Assembly: GCF_002081715.1 (NCBI RefSeq)
Contig: NZ_MUKP01000022.1
Location: forward strand, 34,483-98,482
Reading direction: 5' to 3'
DNA from: Nocardia donostiensis
GTDB taxonomy: Bacteria > Actinomycetota > Actinomycetes > Mycobacteriales > Mycobacteriaceae
DNA length: 64,000 nucleotides
Every line of letters starts with the position of its first letter. Position 1 is the stretch's first letter. A model generated the notes under the pieces. That model saw nothing but the letters and a program-made list of their open reading frames with translations, ran no database searches and was not told where the DNA came from. Shown one piece after another: positions 25,950 to 35,144 of the stretch. The position numbers and the translations under genes were made by a program.

Positions 25950-27368
25950 GTGATGCGACGGACGAAGATTGTGTGCACCCTCGGCCCGGCCACTGCCACC
26001 GAGGACCGTATTCGAGAACTCGTCGAGAGCGGTATGGACGTGGCGCGGCTGAATTTCAGCCACGGCGAGCACTCCGACCATGCCGAGAACTACAAGAAAG
26101 TGCGGCAGGCCTCCGACCATATCGGCCGGGCCGTCGGCATCCTCGCCGATCTGCAGGGACCGAAGATCCGACTCGGCCGGTTCCTCGAAGGGCGCACCGT
26201 GTGGGCGACCGGGGAAGAGGTGCGCATCACCGTCGACGAGATCGACGGCACGCACGACCGGGTCTCCACCACATACAAGGAGCTGGCCACCGACGCCAAA
26301 CCGGGCGATCGGCTGCTGGTCGACGACGGCAAGGTCGGGCTCACCGTGACCGCCGTCGAGGGCAACGACGTCGTCTGCCGGGTCACCGAGGGGGGCCCGG
26401 TCAGCAACAACAAGGGTGTATCGCTGCCCGGGATGGATGTCTCGGTTCCGGCGTTGTCGGACAAGGACATCGAGGATCTCGAGTTCGCGCTGAAACTGGG
26501 CGTGGACTTCATCGCCCTGTCATTCGTGCGATCGCCCGCGGATGTGGAGCTGGTGCACGATGTGATGGACCGGGTCGGGCGCCGGGTGCCGGTGGTCGGC
26601 AAACTGGAGAAGCCCGAAGCGATCGACAATCTCGAGGCCGTGGTGCTCGCTTTCGACGCAGTGATGGTCGCGCGCGGTGACCTCGGCGTCGAGCTGCCGC
26701 TGGAGCAGGTTCCGATCGTGCAGAAGCGGGCCATCCAAATGGCCAGGGAGAACGCGAAACCCGTTATCGTCGCCACCCAGATGCTGGAGTCGATGATCGA
26801 GAACTCGCGTCCTACTCGCGCCGAGGCCTCCGATGTGGCCAACGCGGTGCTCGACGGCGCGGACGCGGTGATGCTCTCGGGAGAAACCTCGGTCGGCAAA
26901 TACCCGATCGAAACGGTGCGCACCATGTCCCGCATCGTGCACGCGGTGGAAACCGAATCGACCCGGGTGCCGCCGCTGACGCACGTACCGCGCACCAAAC
27001 GCGGCGTCATCTCCTACGCCGCCCGCGATATCGGTGAACGTCTGAACGCCAAGGCGCTGGTCGCGTTCACCCAGTCCGGCGATACCGTGCGCAGGCTCGC
27101 TCGGCTGCACACCCCGCTGCCGCTGCTGGCGTTCACCCCGCTGCCGGAGGTACGCAGCCAGCTTGCGCTCACCTGGGGTACCGAAACGTTCATCGTGCCG
27201 ACCGTCGATACCACTGACGCAATGATCAAACAGGTCGATCAGGCGCTGCTGACGATGAACCGCTACCAGAAAGGCGATCTGGTCGTCATCGTGGCGGGCT
27301 CGCCACCCGGTACCGTCGGTTCCACCAACCTGATCCATGTACACCGCATCGGCGAGGAGGACCACTAG
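25950..27368 (+). CDS. pyk: Pyruvate kinase
   Basis: 472 residues. It makes pyruvate and ATP from PEP and ADP, the last glycolytic step. Domain A shows RRTKIVCTLGPA, ARLNFSHG, ILADLQGPKIRLGRF, the catalytic Lys segment VVGKLEKPEAIDN and MVARGDLGVELP, ending in MLSGETSVGKYP. The C-terminal regulatory domain follows. Whether translation begins at GTG 25950 or ATG 25953 cannot be told. tesB starts 26 bp downstream. Confidence 0.97.
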   Translation: MMRRTKIVCTLGPATATEDRIRELVESGMDVARLNFSHGEHSDHAENYKKVRQASDHIGRAVGILADLQGPKIRLGRFLEGRTVWATGEEVRITVDEIDGTHDRVSTTYKELATDAKPGDRLLVDDGKVGLTVTAVEGNDVVCRVTEGGPVSNNKGVSLPGMDVSVPALSDKDIEDLEFALKLGVDFIALSFVRSPADVELVHDVMDRVGRRVPVVGKLEKPEAIDNLEAVVLAFDAVMVARGDLGVELPLEQVPIVQKRAIQMARENAKPVIVATQMLESMIENSRPTRAEASDVANAVLDGADAVMLSGETSVGKYPIETVRTMSRIVHAVETESTRVPPLTHVPRTKRGVISYAARDIGERLNAKALVAFTQSGDTVRRLARLHTPLPLLAFTPLPEVRSQLALTWGTETFIVPTVDTTDAMIKQVDQALLTMNRYQKGDLVVIVAGSPPGTVGSTNLIHVHRIGEEDH

Positions 27369-27393
27369 TGAGTGAACGCAACGAGGTGGCGTC

Positions 27394-28296
27394 GTGACCG
27401 TTTCGCTGGATACTGCCCGGCCCGCTATCGGGACCGAGCGGTCCGACCTGCACGTGCTGCTGGACCTGCTCGATCTGGAGGAAGTCGGCGAGGACGTCTT
27501 CCTCGGCAGACATCCGGAAAAAGTGTGGAGCCGCACCTTCGGTGGCCAGCTGGTGGCGCAGGCGATCATCGCGGCGGGCCGCACTGTCGGCGACCGCCCG
27601 GTGCACGCGATCAACGCGCATTTCGTACGCGGCGGCGATGTGAAGAAGCCGATCGAATACCGGGTGGACCGGCACCGCGACGGCCGCGCCTTCGCCAACC
27701 GCACGGTCACCGCCAGCCAGGACGGGCAGGAACTGTTCGTCATGCTGGCCGCGTTCCAAGACTGGGGTAAAGGGCTGGAGCACGCGCACGCCCAGCCGGA
27801 AGTACCCGGCCCGGAGGTGCTGCCGCGGATCGAGGAGACCTTCGTCGGCCTGGAAGACAAGCTGGAGATGTTCGTCAAGGCGCCGCATCCGATCGATATG
27901 CGCTACACGAACGATCCGTCCTGGCTGCTGAAGAGCACCGGCGAACGGCTCAACCACAACCGTGTGTGGATGCGCGCCGACGGCGAACTACCCGACGACC
28001 CGCTGATCCACGTCGCGGCACTCGGCTACTCCTCCGACACCACGGTGCTGGATTCGATCATCACCACCCACGGGCTGTCCTGGGGACTGGACCGCATCGT
28101 TGCAGCGACGGTCAACCATTCCATCTGGTTCCACCGCCCGTTCCGCTTCGACGAGTGGGCGCTGTACGCCACCGAATCCCCCGTTGCCGCAGGCTCACGT
28201 GGGCTGGCTACCGGCCGCTTCTACTCCCGCAGCGGTGATTTGCTGGCCACCACGGTGCAGGAGGGCGTGATTCGGCACTTCCCGTCCCGCAGTTAG
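27394..28296 (+). CDS. tesB: Acyl-CoA thioesterase II
   Basis: 300 residues with the double hot-dog fold of TesB. It hydrolyses acyl-CoA to free acid and CoA. The marks are FGGQLVAQAIIAAG, SIHFVRGG-like AINAHFVRGGD, ALGYSSDTTVLDS (catalytic Asp/Thr), and SIWFHRPFRFDEWALY. The pyk-tesB order is the same as Rv1617-Rv1618. Confidence 0.95.
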   Translation: MTVSLDTARPAIGTERSDLHVLLDLLDLEEVGEDVFLGRHPEKVWSRTFGGQLVAQAIIAAGRTVGDRPVHAINAHFVRGGDVKKPIEYRVDRHRDGRAFANRTVTASQDGQELFVMLAAFQDWGKGLEHAHAQPEVPGPEVLPRIEETFVGLEDKLEMFVKAPHPIDMRYTNDPSWLLKSTGERLNHNRVWMRADGELPDDPLIHVAALGYSSDTTVLDSIITTHGLSWGLDRIVAATVNHSIWFHRPFRFDEWALYATESPVAAGSRGLATGRFYSRSGDLLATTVQEGVIRHFPSRS

Positions 28297-28300
28297 ACGT

Positions 28301-28363
28301 GCGTACCTCCGCCTTCGCTTCGGCCGTGCGCTTTATGCGTACCTCCGCCTTCGCTGTGGCCGC
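28301..28363. repeat. Two copies of a dispersed intergenic repeat
   Basis: GCGTACCTCCGCCTTCGCT starts at 28301 and again at 28337, each followed by a GGCCG-type tail. A third copy lies at 35660. The first copy begins 5 nt after the tesB stop. The second overlaps the 3' end of the convergent protease gene. Confidence 0.7.
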
Positions 28364-29073
28364 ACCGAGCCGGGCGGGCAGGTGACGGCGGAAGATCGTA
28401 GGAGGACGCAGAACAGCGCGGCGGCCGCGGTCACCATGCCCACCACCCACATCGCCGGCGCAGTGGTGTAGCCGGGAAACAGCGAACTCCCGACATTGGA
28501 CGTGGCATGGACGGTTGTCGCGGTCAGCGCCAGGCCGCCCGACGCTTCATACACGGAGACGATGAGCACCCGCAGCGCCACGGTGGACACGAACCATCCG
28601 CCGATCCACGCGACGGTACGTCCCACCTGGAGCAGCGGGATCAGATGCCACACCGCCCACACCAGGCCGAGCAGCAGTCCGGCGGTGGTGGCGTCGAGCC
28701 GGTGGCGCAGCGGGCCGAGAACATAGCCTGTCCAGCCGATCTCCTCAGCCAGCGCGGCGATCAGGAAGACCACCAGGAAAACCGGCAGCATCCGCCACGG
28801 AGGGTCGGCGTGGGTGTGCGCACCGCCGAGCCACAGCAGCGTATAGGCGAGGAGCAGCAGCGCCGGGACCAGCATGAGGGCCACTGCGATCCAGGGCATC
28901 GCGTCTGGCGTGCCCATCCGCAATGCCCACCTCGTCAACGCGCGGCGTCCGGAGCGCCCAGCGACGAGGTACGCGGCGACGGCGGGGCAGACGAACATGA
29001 ACGCGCTCGACGGCAGTTCGTTGGGCAGACCGGGGATACTGCCCGCGATCGCGCCGACCACGAGAAACGGCAC
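28333..29073 (-). CDS. CPBP (CAAX/Rce1-like) intramembrane protease family protein
   Basis: 246 residues counted from GTG 29073, with about seven membrane helices. Active-site motifs of the family are present: AEEIGWTGYV (EExxW..Y), VWAVWHLIP and a third His/Asn motif in HATSNVGS. Members cleave prenyl-type or bacteriocin-related peptides, or act in immunity; the substrate is unknown. The start is odd. The frame stays open for 16 codons before the GTG, and these encode a family-like first helix (TYFFLLVFALS), but no ATG, GTG or TTG precedes it. The frame then meets the TGA that ends the upstream gene. Confidence 0.8.
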   Translation of the reverse strand: MPFLVVGAIAGSIPGLPNELPSSAFMFVCPAVAAYLVAGRSGRRALTRWALRMGTPDAMPWIAVALMLVPALLLLAYTLLWLGGAHTHADPPWRMLPVFLVVFLIAALAEEIGWTGYVLGPLRHRLDATTAGLLLGLVWAVWHLIPLLQVGRTVAWIGGWFVSTVALRVLIVSVYEASGGLALTATTVHATSNVGSSLFPGYTTAPAMWVVGMVTAAAALFCVLLRSSAVTCPPGSVRPQRRRRYA

Positions 29074-29121
29074 CGACAGGGCGAAGACCAGCAGGAAGAA
29101 ATATGTCGGTGTGCGCAGGGT

Positions 29122-29529
29122 TCAGATCCGTTCGCGGGTGAGATGCAGGTCGACGTCGGTGCGTCGGTTGGCGCTGATGGTGAACGGGACCTCGATGCCG
29201 GTGGCGGCGCCGACCCCTGCGGTGAGCCGGTGTTCGAGCGCTGTCACCGCGGTTTCGGTGAGTTCGGCAGGGTCGCCGACCAGGCTGAGCGCGATCTCGT
29301 AGGTGGCGTGACCGGCGGGGTCGCGGCCCGGGTTGCTGTGGCGCCAGCGGGCACCGAGGGCGCGGTGGATCGGGTCGTCAGGCGCGACCGGGAGGGTGAA
29401 ACGCCAGGCGAAGACGTCTCGATGCTGTAGTTGGTCGTCCAGCGCGGAGCGGACGGTGTCGACGATCCGTTCGAGGGTTTCCGGTGTCACGTATACATGG
29501 AGCGAAACATCCGAAATCCGTTTCGGCAT
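29122..29529 (-). CDS. Hypothetical protein, 135 residues
   Basis: Starts at ATG 29529 (MPKRISDVSLHVYVTPETLE); 24 codons upstream look non-coding. No family recognised. The pattern alternates predicted strands (VSLHVYV, TYEIALSLVG, VPFTISA, DVDLHL) with a helix at about 17-32, so it seems a small alpha/beta cytoplasmic protein. No signal or membrane segment. Its TGA is in the same reading frame as the CPBP protease that follows, with no intervening canonical start for 16 codons. Confidence 0.6.
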   Translation of the reverse strand: MPKRISDVSLHVYVTPETLERIVDTVRSALDDQLQHRDVFAWRFTLPVAPDDPIHRALGARWRHSNPGRDPAGHATYEIALSLVGDPAELTETAVTALEHRLTAGVGAATGIEVPFTISANRRTDVDLHLTRERI

Positions 29530-29607
29530 GTCTGGGTCCTGTCGTGTCGAACCTGCAACGGCAGTGGTTGTTTCGCGGGGGAGTGTAGTACCTCGCCGCA
29601 CCGGGCG

Positions 29608-30237
29608 TCAGGCATACCACCCGGTTCGCTGCGCCGCGAGCAGTGCGGACAGCGGCGCAGGCGCGGCGCTGGGCTGCAGTACCAGCCCCGGCCGCGGGTC
29701 GTCGACGGGCGGTTCGGACATCCCGGCGGCCAGTGTCAGCAGCAGCGGCAGCAGCGTCTCGGCGATCCGGTCGCCGACCTCGCAGTAGGCGTGGGCGGAC
29801 AGCCCGACCGGGTCGGCGATGTTCTCCCGCCCCACCAGCGCCAGATCATGGCGCGCCCGGTGCAGATCGGCGACCGTGCGCGCGCCGGTGACCTTGGCGA
29901 TCCGGTGGGCTTCGAGCAGGGTGAAGGTGCGTGCGGCGGCGCCGAAAGCCATCTCGGCGGCCTGGTCGCGGATCTGCTCGGTCATCGCGAGCACAATGTC
30001 GGCGCGGTCGATATGTTCCGGTTTCAGTTTGCGTGCCCGGAAGTTGCTCGGGTCGGCGCCGAGCCCGGCGATGGTTTCCGCGGCGAGCGGTTCCACCGGA
30101 AAACCGACGAGTGCCCTGGTGCCCGCGCTGTCCGCGGTGAGCCCGGTGAGGCGGCATTCGACTGCGATGGCGCGCGCGAGTCGTTCGGCGATCACCGAAC
30201 GGCACACATTGCCGTTGCAGACGAACAGGACGTGCAT
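29608..30237 (-). CDS. Low-molecular-weight protein tyrosine phosphatase family protein
   Basis: 209 residues from ATG 30237. The P-loop C-x5-R-S is at 7-14 (VCNGNVCRS), with nucleophile Cys7 and Arg13. SAGTRA follows near 41-46, and a DP segment (NIADPVG) supplies the likely acid. LMW-PTPs dephosphorylate tyrosine, and some family members act on arsenate. It is longer than the usual 150-165 residues, with about 45 extra C-terminal residues rich in Pro and Ala. Secreted types (PtpA) export without a signal peptide, but nothing here shows that. Confidence 0.85.
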   Translation of the reverse strand: MHVLFVCNGNVCRSVIAERLARAIAVECRLTGLTADSAGTRALVGFPVEPLAAETIAGLGADPSNFRARKLKPEHIDRADIVLAMTEQIRDQAAEMAFGAAARTFTLLEAHRIAKVTGARTVADLHRARHDLALVGRENIADPVGLSAHAYCEVGDRIAETLLPLLLTLAAGMSEPPVDDPRPGLVLQPSAAPAPLSALLAAQRTGWYA

Positions 30238-30375
30238 GCGGCTACGGTAATTCGCCTGATTACCTGGCAGAAGTGGGTAAAGCTCGATATCACACACCTC
30301 ACGTCGCATATTCATCTGCGCGTAGCGTGCCGTACACGAAAGAGCAGCGCCGACCGCAGCGGCGTGGTGTTCGGT

Positions 30376-30891
30376 TCAGCGGCCGGATTCACCCGAGTAG
30401 TAATCCGTTTCGCTCACCACCGGCGGGGTAGCCGCGGGTTCGCCGAGTATCCGTTCTCGGGTGCTGAACATCGGGCCACGGGCGGGGACGAGTGGCGCGA
30501 AACGGGCCAGCCCGGCAGCGGCTCCCATATCGTCGTACACCGCGTCGATGCCGCCGCGGACGAAATACGCCTCATGCCAGAAACCGGTCCCGCCGGAGTC
30601 CCGCAGGAAGCGCCGCCACCAGTCGCGATGCGGCGTCGACCGGGTCCACCGTTCCAGGCTGTCCAGGTCACGCCAGTATTGGCGGGCGCCCCAATGCGGC
30701 GGTATCAGCGACCAGATCACGTCCTCGTGCAACAGCAGCCCGTCCGGGCGCTCCTGATGGGAGCGGTAGAGCGACGGTCCGACACCGAGCAGCCGCAACA
30801 TGCCCTTGGGGGTGCGCACGCGCATACCGAGGCAGATGACCACCAGGTCCGGGTATCCGGACAGATCCACCGTCGCCCTGTCCACCCGCAT
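30376..30891 (-). CDS. DUF4188 family protein
   Basis: 171 residues from ATG 30891 (three more if an earlier Met is used). Family-like features are VDLSGYPDLVVICLGMRVRTPKG, IPPHWGARQYWRDLDSLERWTR and TGFWHEAYFVRGGIDAVYDDM. Members are annotated variously as DUF4188 or monooxygenase-like because of the dimeric alpha-beta barrel appearance. No activity is established. First of a loose minus-strand group with the phosphatase, the unknown protein and the protease. Confidence 0.72.
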   Translation of the reverse strand: MRVDRATVDLSGYPDLVVICLGMRVRTPKGMLRLLGVGPSLYRSHQERPDGLLLHEDVIWSLIPPHWGARQYWRDLDSLERWTRSTPHRDWWRRFLRDSGGTGFWHEAYFVRGGIDAVYDDMGAAAGLARFAPLVPARGPMFSTRERILGEPAATPPVVSETDYYSGESGR

Positions 30892-31052
30892 CGCCGCCAC
30901 CTCCGCACAGCTCGTCCACGCCCCTACACCTGTTCAGGGGTACGGAGGGGGTGCTTCGCGGGTTCGAGCGGTGAGATGGGTTACCTGTGCCGGTGCGCGG
31001 ATCACTGTGGACCGGTTCGGACCGAGTGAGGGCGAAAACCACCCCCACTACA

Positions 31053-31139
31053 TGGTGCCGAGTGTGGGACTCGAACCCACACGCCCTTTCGGGCAACGGT
31101 TTTTGAGACCGTCGCGTCTGCCAGTTCCGCCAACTCGGC
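31053..31139 (-). tRNA. tRNA-Leu (anticodon CAA), CCA encoded
   Basis: Minus strand. The acceptor GCCGAGT pairs with ACTCGGC, followed by discriminator A and an encoded CCA (31055-31053). The anticodon stem ACGGT/ACCGT holds the loop CTCAAAA, giving CAA, which reads UUG. A long variable arm (TTGCCCGAAAGGGCGT) and T-arm GTGGG/CCCAC complete a class II leucine tRNA. Confidence 0.95.
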
Positions 31140-31361
31140 GCACCGGGTGGAAATGATAGCGGGTGGGGGGTTCGTTCGGCGAACCGGTTGGCCTTTTTCT
31201 ACGTTATCCGGGTTTACGCTGGGTATATGCGTTGTGCACGGGGGTGAAAGGTAGTCTCTACATCACTCGATTGCGCGACGGTGGATCGATGGCCGGGTTC
31301 GTCGGTCGTTCCCGCGGTCTGTCGGGTCGGGGACAGAGCATCGAAACCAGAGGGGTCTTTC
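31140..31361. other. Upstream region of pdtaR
   Basis: 222 bp, AT-richer than its surroundings near 31190-31235 (TTTTTCTACGTTATC, TATATGC), which suggests promoter elements, though no clean -35/-10 pair was settled. No gene. Confidence 0.4.
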
Positions 31362-31958
31362 ATGAGCACTACTGCGGGCGCCGGGGCGAAGCGGGTGGTC
31401 GTCGCCGAGGACGAAGCGTTGATCCGGATGGATCTGGTCGAGATGCTGACCGAAGAGGGCTACCAGGTGGTCGGTGAGGCAGGTGACGGCCAGCAGGCGG
31501 TCGATCTGGCGGTGGAGCACCGTCCCGATCTGGTGATCATGGATGTGAAGATGCCGCGCCGCGACGGCATCGATGCGGCGGCGGAGATCGCGTCCAAACG
31601 GGTTGCGCCTGTGGTGATCCTGACTGCGTTCAGTCAGCGGGATCTGGTGGAGCGCGCCCGGGATGCCGGTGCGATGGCCTATTTGGTGAAACCGTTCACG
31701 AAATCGGATCTGGTGCCCGCCATCGAATTGGCGGCCAGCCGGTTCCATGAGATCACCGCCTTGGAAAGCGAGGTCGCCAACCTCGCGGAACGTCTGGAGA
31801 CGCGCAAACTCGTCGAGCGGGCCAAAGGCGTGCTGATGCAGACTCAGGGGTTGTCGGAACCGCAGGCGTTCAAGTGGATTCAGCGCACCGCGATGGACCG
31901 GCGCACCACCATGAAGGCGGTTGCCGAAGTGGTACTGGAGAATCTCACCCCGCAGTGA
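31362..31958 (+). CDS. pdtaR: ANTAR-domain response regulator PdtaR
   Basis: 198 residues from ATG 31362. The receiver domain covers about 10-125: acidic pocket EDE, phospho-acceptor Asp61 in VIMDVKMP, Thr in ILTAFS and Lys in LVKPF. The C-terminal ANTAR domain (about 135-195, ERAKGVLMQTQGLSEPQAFKWIQRTAMDRR) binds paired hexaloop hairpins in mRNA to stop premature termination. Orthologue of Rv1626, partner of the kinase PdtaS, which is not in the window and is unlinked in mycobacteria too. Confidence 0.95.
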   Translation: MSTTAGAGAKRVVVAEDEALIRMDLVEMLTEEGYQVVGEAGDGQQAVDLAVEHRPDLVIMDVKMPRRDGIDAAAEIASKRVAPVVILTAFSQRDLVERARDAGAMAYLVKPFTKSDLVPAIELAASRFHEITALESEVANLAERLETRKLVERAKGVLMQTQGLSEPQAFKWIQRTAMDRRTTMKAVAEVVLENLTPQ

Positions 31959-32056
31959 CGGCGCCGTTCCCCTTTCCGCCCGGATCGCCGGCCGCTGGGC
32001 TGGGTGACTCTGTCCCGTACCCGGTGTCGGCCGGCCGGCTTGTCGGTGGGGGTCCC

Positions 32057-32062
32057 TAGACT
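32057..32062 (+). promoter_or_regulatory. -10 element, polA
   Basis: TAGACT, 7 nt before GTG 32070, consistent with a leaderless polA mRNA. The intervening GGGGGG could serve instead as a weak ribosome site. Confidence 0.45.
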
Positions 32063-32069
32063 CTGGGGG

Positions 32070-34826
32070 GTGAGTTCACCGACGACCGCCCAGCGTTCCG
32101 TATCCACTCCGGCAACCAGCGGCTCCGCGTCCGATCCCGCCGCGGGTGCTCGCCCCACGCTGCTGCTACTCGACGGTCATTCGCTGGCCTACCGCGCTTT
32201 CTATGCGCTGCCCGCGGATAACTTCAAAACGGTCACCGGCCAGACCACGAACGCGGTGTACGGCTTCACCGCAATGCTGATCAACCTGCTGCGCGACGAA
32301 CAGCCGACGCATATCGCCGCCGCATTCGACGTGTCCAGGAAAACCTTCCGGGTAGAGGCGTACCCGGAGTACAAGGCCAACCGCATCACCACGCCAGAGG
32401 AGTTCCGTGGCCAGGTCGAACTCACCCAGGAGGTGCTCGGCGCGCTCGGCATCCCGGTGCTGGCGATCGAGGGTTACGAGGCCGACGATGTGATCGCCAC
32501 CCTCGCCACCCAGGCGGTGCCACAGGGGTACCGGGTGCTCATCGTCACCGGCGACCGTGACTCCATCCAGTTGGTCAACGACGATGTCACCGTCCTGTAC
32601 CCGCGCAAGGGCGTCTCCGAACTCACCCGTTTCACCCCGGAGGAAGTGCAGGCCAAATACGGTCTCACCCCGGCGCAGTACCCCGACTACGCGGCATTGC
32701 GCGGCGACCCGAGCGACAACCTGCCCGGTATCCCCGGCGTAGGGGAGAAGACCGCCGCGAAATGGATCCGCGAATACGGCGACCTGGACACGCTGGTGGA
32801 GAAGGTCGATCAGGTGCGCGGCAAGGTCGGCGACGCGCTGCGGGCCAACCTGAGCAGTGTAGTGCTCAACCGGCAGCTCACCGAAATGGTGCGCGACGTC
32901 CCGCTGCCCTATGCCCCCGACCAGTTGGCGCAGGGCCCGTGGGACCGGGAACGTATCCACCACCTGTTCGACGATCTCGAGTTCCGGGTGCTGCGTGACC
33001 GGCTGTTCGAAACGCTGGCCCCGCCGACCCCGGAGGCCGAAACGGGTTTCCAGATCAGCGGTCGGGCGCTCGCCCCGGGCAGCGTCGCGGATTGGCTCGC
33101 CGATCACGCGAAGGCCGGTGCCCGCCACGGCATTTCGGTAACGGGTAGCGGGCTGCCCGGCCGGGGGGACGTCCGCGCGCTCGCCCTCGCCGCCGCGGAC
33201 GGTGAAGGCGCCTATATCGACGTCACCGCGCTGACCCCCGAAGACGAGGCCGCGCTCGGCGCCTGGCTGGCCGACCCGGCTCCGCGTAAAGCTGCGCACG
33301 AAGCCAAATGCGTGATCCATGCGCTGCGTGGGCGGGGCTGGGTCCTGGCCGGGCTGGCCAGCGATACCGCGCTGGCCGCGTATCTGGTCCGGCCCGGTCA
33401 GCGTAGTTTCAATCTCGAAGACCTGTCGCTGCGTTACCTGCGCCGGGAGCTGCGCACCGAAATCGACGACACGCCGCAGCTGTCGCTGCTCGACGAGGAA
33501 GACGCCGTCGACACCGAACTGGCGGACAACGAGATGTTGCGTGCCCGTGCGGTCGCCGACCTGGCCGACGCGCTCGACACCGAACTGGACAAGATCGAAT
33601 CCACCGCCCTGCTCGACGAGATGGAGCTACCGCTGCTCGCGGTGCTCGCCGAGTTGGAGGACGCCGGGATCGCGGTCGATATCGCCCAGCTGGAGGCGCT
33701 GCAGCGTCAGTTCGCCGACAAGGTCGCCGACGCTGCCAATGCCGCTTACGCGGTGATCGGCAAACAGATCAACCTCGGTTCGCCCAAACAGCTACAGGTG
33801 GTGCTGTTCGACGAGCTCGACATGCCCAAGACCAAACGCACCAAAACCGGCTACACCACCGATGCCGACGCGCTGGAATCGCTGTACGAAAAGACCGAGC
33901 ATCCGTTCCTGGCGCATCTGCTCGCCCACCGCGACGCCACCCGGCTCAAGGTGACCGTGGACGGCCTGCTCAAATCCGTCGCCGACGACGGCCGCATCCA
34001 CACCACGTTCAACCAGACCATCGCCGCCACCGGCCGGTTGTCATCCACCGAACCGAATCTGCAGAACATTCCGATCCGCACCGATACCGGCAGGCAGATC
34101 CGCGACACCTTCGTCGTCGGCTCCGGCTACGCATCGCTGATGACCGCCGACTACAGCCAGATCGAGATGCGGATCATGGCACACCTGTCCGGTGACGAAG
34201 GCTTGATCGAGGCGTTCAACTCCGGGGAGGATCTGCACAGTTTCGTGGCATCCAAGGCGTTCGAGATCCCGATCTCGCAGGTGAGCCCCGAGCTGCGGCG
34301 CCGGATCAAGGCCATGTCCTATGGCCTGGCCTATGGGCTGAGCGCCTACGGGCTGTCCGCGCAGTTGCGGATCAGCACCCAGGAGGCCAAGGAACAGATG
34401 GAGATCTACTTCTCCCGGTTCGGCGGTATCCGCGACTACCTGCACGAGGTGGTGGAGCAGGCCCGCAAGGTCGGCTACACCCAAACCCTGTTCGGCCGCC
34501 GCCGCTACCTGCCCGACCTGGACCACAGCAACCGGCAGCGCCGCGAGGCCGCCGAGCGGATGGCGCTCAACGCCCCCATCCAGGGCACCGCCGCAGACAT
34601 CATCAAGGTGGCGATGATCAACGTGCACAACGCCGTTCGCGAAGCAGGCCTGCGTTCGCGGATGCTGCTGCAGATCCACGACGAGCTGGTGTTCGAGGTC
34701 GCCGAAGGTGAACGCGAAGCACTGGAGAGCCTGGCTCGCGAGCAGATGTCCTCGGCCATCGACCTGTCGGTACCGCTGGACGTCTCCGTCGGTACCGGAC
34801 GCAGCTGGGACGCCGCTGCTCACTGA
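32070..34826 (+). CDS. polA: DNA polymerase I
   Basis: 918 residues from GTG 32070. An N-terminal 5' nuclease (about 28-310: LLLLDGHSLAYRAFYAL, EGYEADDVIATL, TGDRD, GVGEKTAAKW) precedes a degenerate 3'-5' exonuclease domain. The first exo motif reads AYIDVTALT instead of D-x-E, so proofreading is probably lost, as in mycobacterial PolA. The polymerase domain carries motif A (TADYSQIEMRIMAHLSGD), motif B (RRRIKAMSYGLAYG) and motif C (QIHDELVFEV). It fills gaps in repair and Okazaki processing. Confidence 0.97.
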   Translation: MSSPTTAQRSVSTPATSGSASDPAAGARPTLLLLDGHSLAYRAFYALPADNFKTVTGQTTNAVYGFTAMLINLLRDEQPTHIAAAFDVSRKTFRVEAYPEYKANRITTPEEFRGQVELTQEVLGALGIPVLAIEGYEADDVIATLATQAVPQGYRVLIVTGDRDSIQLVNDDVTVLYPRKGVSELTRFTPEEVQAKYGLTPAQYPDYAALRGDPSDNLPGIPGVGEKTAAKWIREYGDLDTLVEKVDQVRGKVGDALRANLSSVVLNRQLTEMVRDVPLPYAPDQLAQGPWDRERIHHLFDDLEFRVLRDRLFETLAPPTPEAETGFQISGRALAPGSVADWLADHAKAGARHGISVTGSGLPGRGDVRALALAAADGEGAYIDVTALTPEDEAALGAWLADPAPRKAAHEAKCVIHALRGRGWVLAGLASDTALAAYLVRPGQRSFNLEDLSLRYLRRELRTEIDDTPQLSLLDEEDAVDTELADNEMLRARAVADLADALDTELDKIESTALLDEMELPLLAVLAELEDAGIAVDIAQLEALQRQFADKVADAANAAYAVIGKQINLGSPKQLQVVLFDELDMPKTKRTKTGYTTDADALESLYEKTEHPFLAHLLAHRDATRLKVTVDGLLKSVADDGRIHTTFNQTIAATGRLSSTEPNLQNIPIRTDTGRQIRDTFVVGSGYASLMTADYSQIEMRIMAHLSGDEGLIEAFNSGEDLHSFVASKAFEIPISQVSPELRRRIKAMSYGLAYGLSAYGLSAQLRISTQEAKEQMEIYFSRFGGIRDYLHEVVEQARKVGYTQTLFGRRRYLPDLDHSNRQRREAAERMALNAPIQGTAADIIKVAMINVHNAVREAGLRSRMLLQIHDELVFEVAEGEREALESLAREQMSSAIDLSVPLDVSVGTGRSWDAAAH

Positions 34827-34898
34827 ACCGGGCTCGATCCGTGTCGTCTCGGTGTGATCACCGGAAGGCTCGACGAGGTGTCGGCCCGGTCACGGTGG

Positions 34899-34922
34899 CC
34901 GGTCTTCCCGCGCGGGGACCGG
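34899..34922 (+). terminator. Hairpin after polA
   Basis: CCGGTC (34899-34904) pairs with GACCGG (34917-34922), enclosing a second CCCGC/GCGGG stem. Located 72 bp after polA. No T-run. Confidence 0.45.
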
Positions 34923-34976
34923 CGGTGAGCTGGGCGAACAGTACTCGTCGGTAGGGGAAACTGTGCGCGAATATGG

Positions 34977-35005
34977 TTGCCATCGGGCATCGAACTCTTT
35001 ATCCT
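34977..35005 (+). promoter_or_regulatory. Vegetative-type promoter of the leucine leader
   Basis: TTGCCA (34977-34982), a 17-nt spacer, then TATCCT (35000-35005). It is 7 nt before the GTG of the leader peptide, so the transcript would start on that codon. It is the best-spaced -35/-10 pair seen in the window. Confidence 0.65.
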
Positions 35006-35012
35006 CGATCGC

Positions 35013-35144
35013 GTGCAGAATCCCGCCGACGGCCAGAATGCCGCGCTGAAAGTCGCCGATCGCGACGGTGCGGTGGTGCTTCCGCTTACCGCGATGGCAG
35101 CGCGTCGGCTACTGCTCGTAGTAACCCGCCGTAGCGGGGTCTGA
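35013..35144 (+). CDS. Probable leader peptide, 43 residues, with Leu-Leu-Leu-Val-Val
   Basis: A GTG-initiated 43-codon frame directly behind a strong promoter. Near its end are the consecutive codons CTA CTG CTC GTA GTA (35109-35123), giving LLLVV at 33-37, with VVLPL earlier at 21-25. Such runs close to the stop, followed by competing hairpins and then a branched-chain amino-acid gene, are the layout of ribosome-mediated attenuators. The following gene encodes a LeuA regulatory domain, which fits leucine sensing. A functional small protein is the alternative. Confidence 0.6.
   Translation: MQNPADGQNAALKVADRDGAVVLPLTAMAARRLLLVVTRRSGV

Noticed and set aside
26520..27878. 452-codon minus-strand open frame
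   Set aside because: Antisense to pyk and tesB, with no family resemblance.
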